Source of the DNA: JBFKMV01 sp041629655 | Lineage (GTDB): Bacteria; Acidobacteriota; Polarisedimenticolia; Polarisedimenticolales; Polarisedimenticolaceae | DNA: 15,066 nucleotides | Assembly: GCA_041629655.1 (NCBI GenBank) | Contig: JBFKMV010000125.1 | Location: forward strand, 1-15,066 | Reading direction: 5' to 3' | In this document: positions 14,831-15,066 of the stretch, one piece after another | Numbering within the stretch: the stretch's first letter is position 1 | How the letters are laid out: the number at the start of each line of letters is the position of its first letter | Notes under the pieces: model-generated | Seen by the model: the letters and a program-made list of their open reading frames with translations, nothing else | Databases searched by the model: none | What the model was told of the DNA's origin: nothing | Translations under genes and position numbers: made by a program

Positions 14831-15066
14831 GGGGGCGAACTGGATTCGACGGGAAGGAAGAGGCGTAAGTAGCACGTCGAGGGTCCACTCCTCGTAAATC
14901 CGTGGAAACTAAAACAACTGGCAACTCACAGTTTGCCCTCGCGGCTTAATTAGACCGCGACGTCTCCCGGGTGGCCCTCCCGAGGCGACCTGACGAGGCG
15001 ACGTTAATTCGGGATGGTCCGGCGGCGACGCCCGTAGCAACCGGACGAGATGCACGGGCTGGCCCC
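14831..15066 (+). ncRNA. ssrA: Transfer-messenger RNA (tmRNA), 5' part; 3' end outside window
   Basis: tmRNA rescues ribosomes stalled on broken mRNA and adds a degradation tag. The 5' end GGGGGCGAACTGGATTCGACG is the near-universal tRNA-like start. Pseudoknot 1 is readable: CGAGG at 14878-14882 pairs with CCTCG at 14890-14894, and TCCAC at 14884-14888 pairs with GTGGA at 14902-14906. The tag frame runs 14920-14949 and would encode GNSQFALAA before a TAA stop; the ALAA ending is the classic protease-recognition signal. The mapped resume codon (GGC) is inferred from the stop and frame. At least 236 bases are present; the 3' acceptor half with CCA is beyond the window, so a normal single-piece form is assumed but not seen. 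Confidence 0.93.

Overview
The window is a gene-dense stretch of high-GC bacterial chromosome. The organism is Gram-negative: one gene encodes a secreted protein that looks like an outer-membrane beta-barrel, and the metal genes presuppose a periplasm. The tmRNA confirms a bacterium. The phylum cannot be fixed from this sequence. The proteins would suit a high-GC non-model Gram-negative lineage, for example Acidobacteriota or Myxococcota-like groups, but that is a guess from overall flavour and not from a marker.

Region 1 (1-10168, + strand) is a respiratory complex I (NADH:quinone oxidoreductase) operon in the order nuoC(end)-D-E-F-G-H-J-K-L-N. Gaps are a few bases to about 30 bases, or the genes overlap, so it is probably one transcript. 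C and D are separate genes. Two subunits normally found in this order are missing: nuoI (expected between H and J) and nuoM (expected between L and N). The junctions are clean, with 17 bp between H and J and 2 bp between L and N, so no degraded remnant can be present there. NuoG is short, with all Fe-S ligands but a reduced C-terminal domain. A strong rho-independent terminator at 10303-10355 ends the operon.

Region 2 (10382-14654, - strand) is a compact five-gene operon that converges on nuo. In transcription order it encodes a two-domain multicopper oxidase with a signal peptide, a ZIP-type metal permease carrying an unusual extra N-terminal extracytoplasmic domain, a membrane-anchored cupredoxin, a small outer-membrane beta-barrel protein, and a cytoplasmic alkaline-phosphatase-superfamily metalloenzyme. 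The first four genes overlap each other by 4-8 bp and the fifth follows after 23 bp. Together they look like an envelope-spanning metal or redox module: outer-membrane channel, periplasmic oxidase, electron or copper carrier, and inner-membrane permease. I do not recognise this exact set as a named system; it is the best candidate for an undescribed system here. Its promoter lies in an AT-rich island (about 14691-14750) with a perfect inverted repeat just downstream of the -10 box, suggesting regulation.

Region 3 (14784-15066, + strand) holds a promoter and the 5' part of ssrA (tmRNA), divergent from the metal operon. The tag reading frame and first pseudoknot are visible; the 3' end lies outside the window. 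Long open frames elsewhere on both strands are high-GC shadows of these genes.
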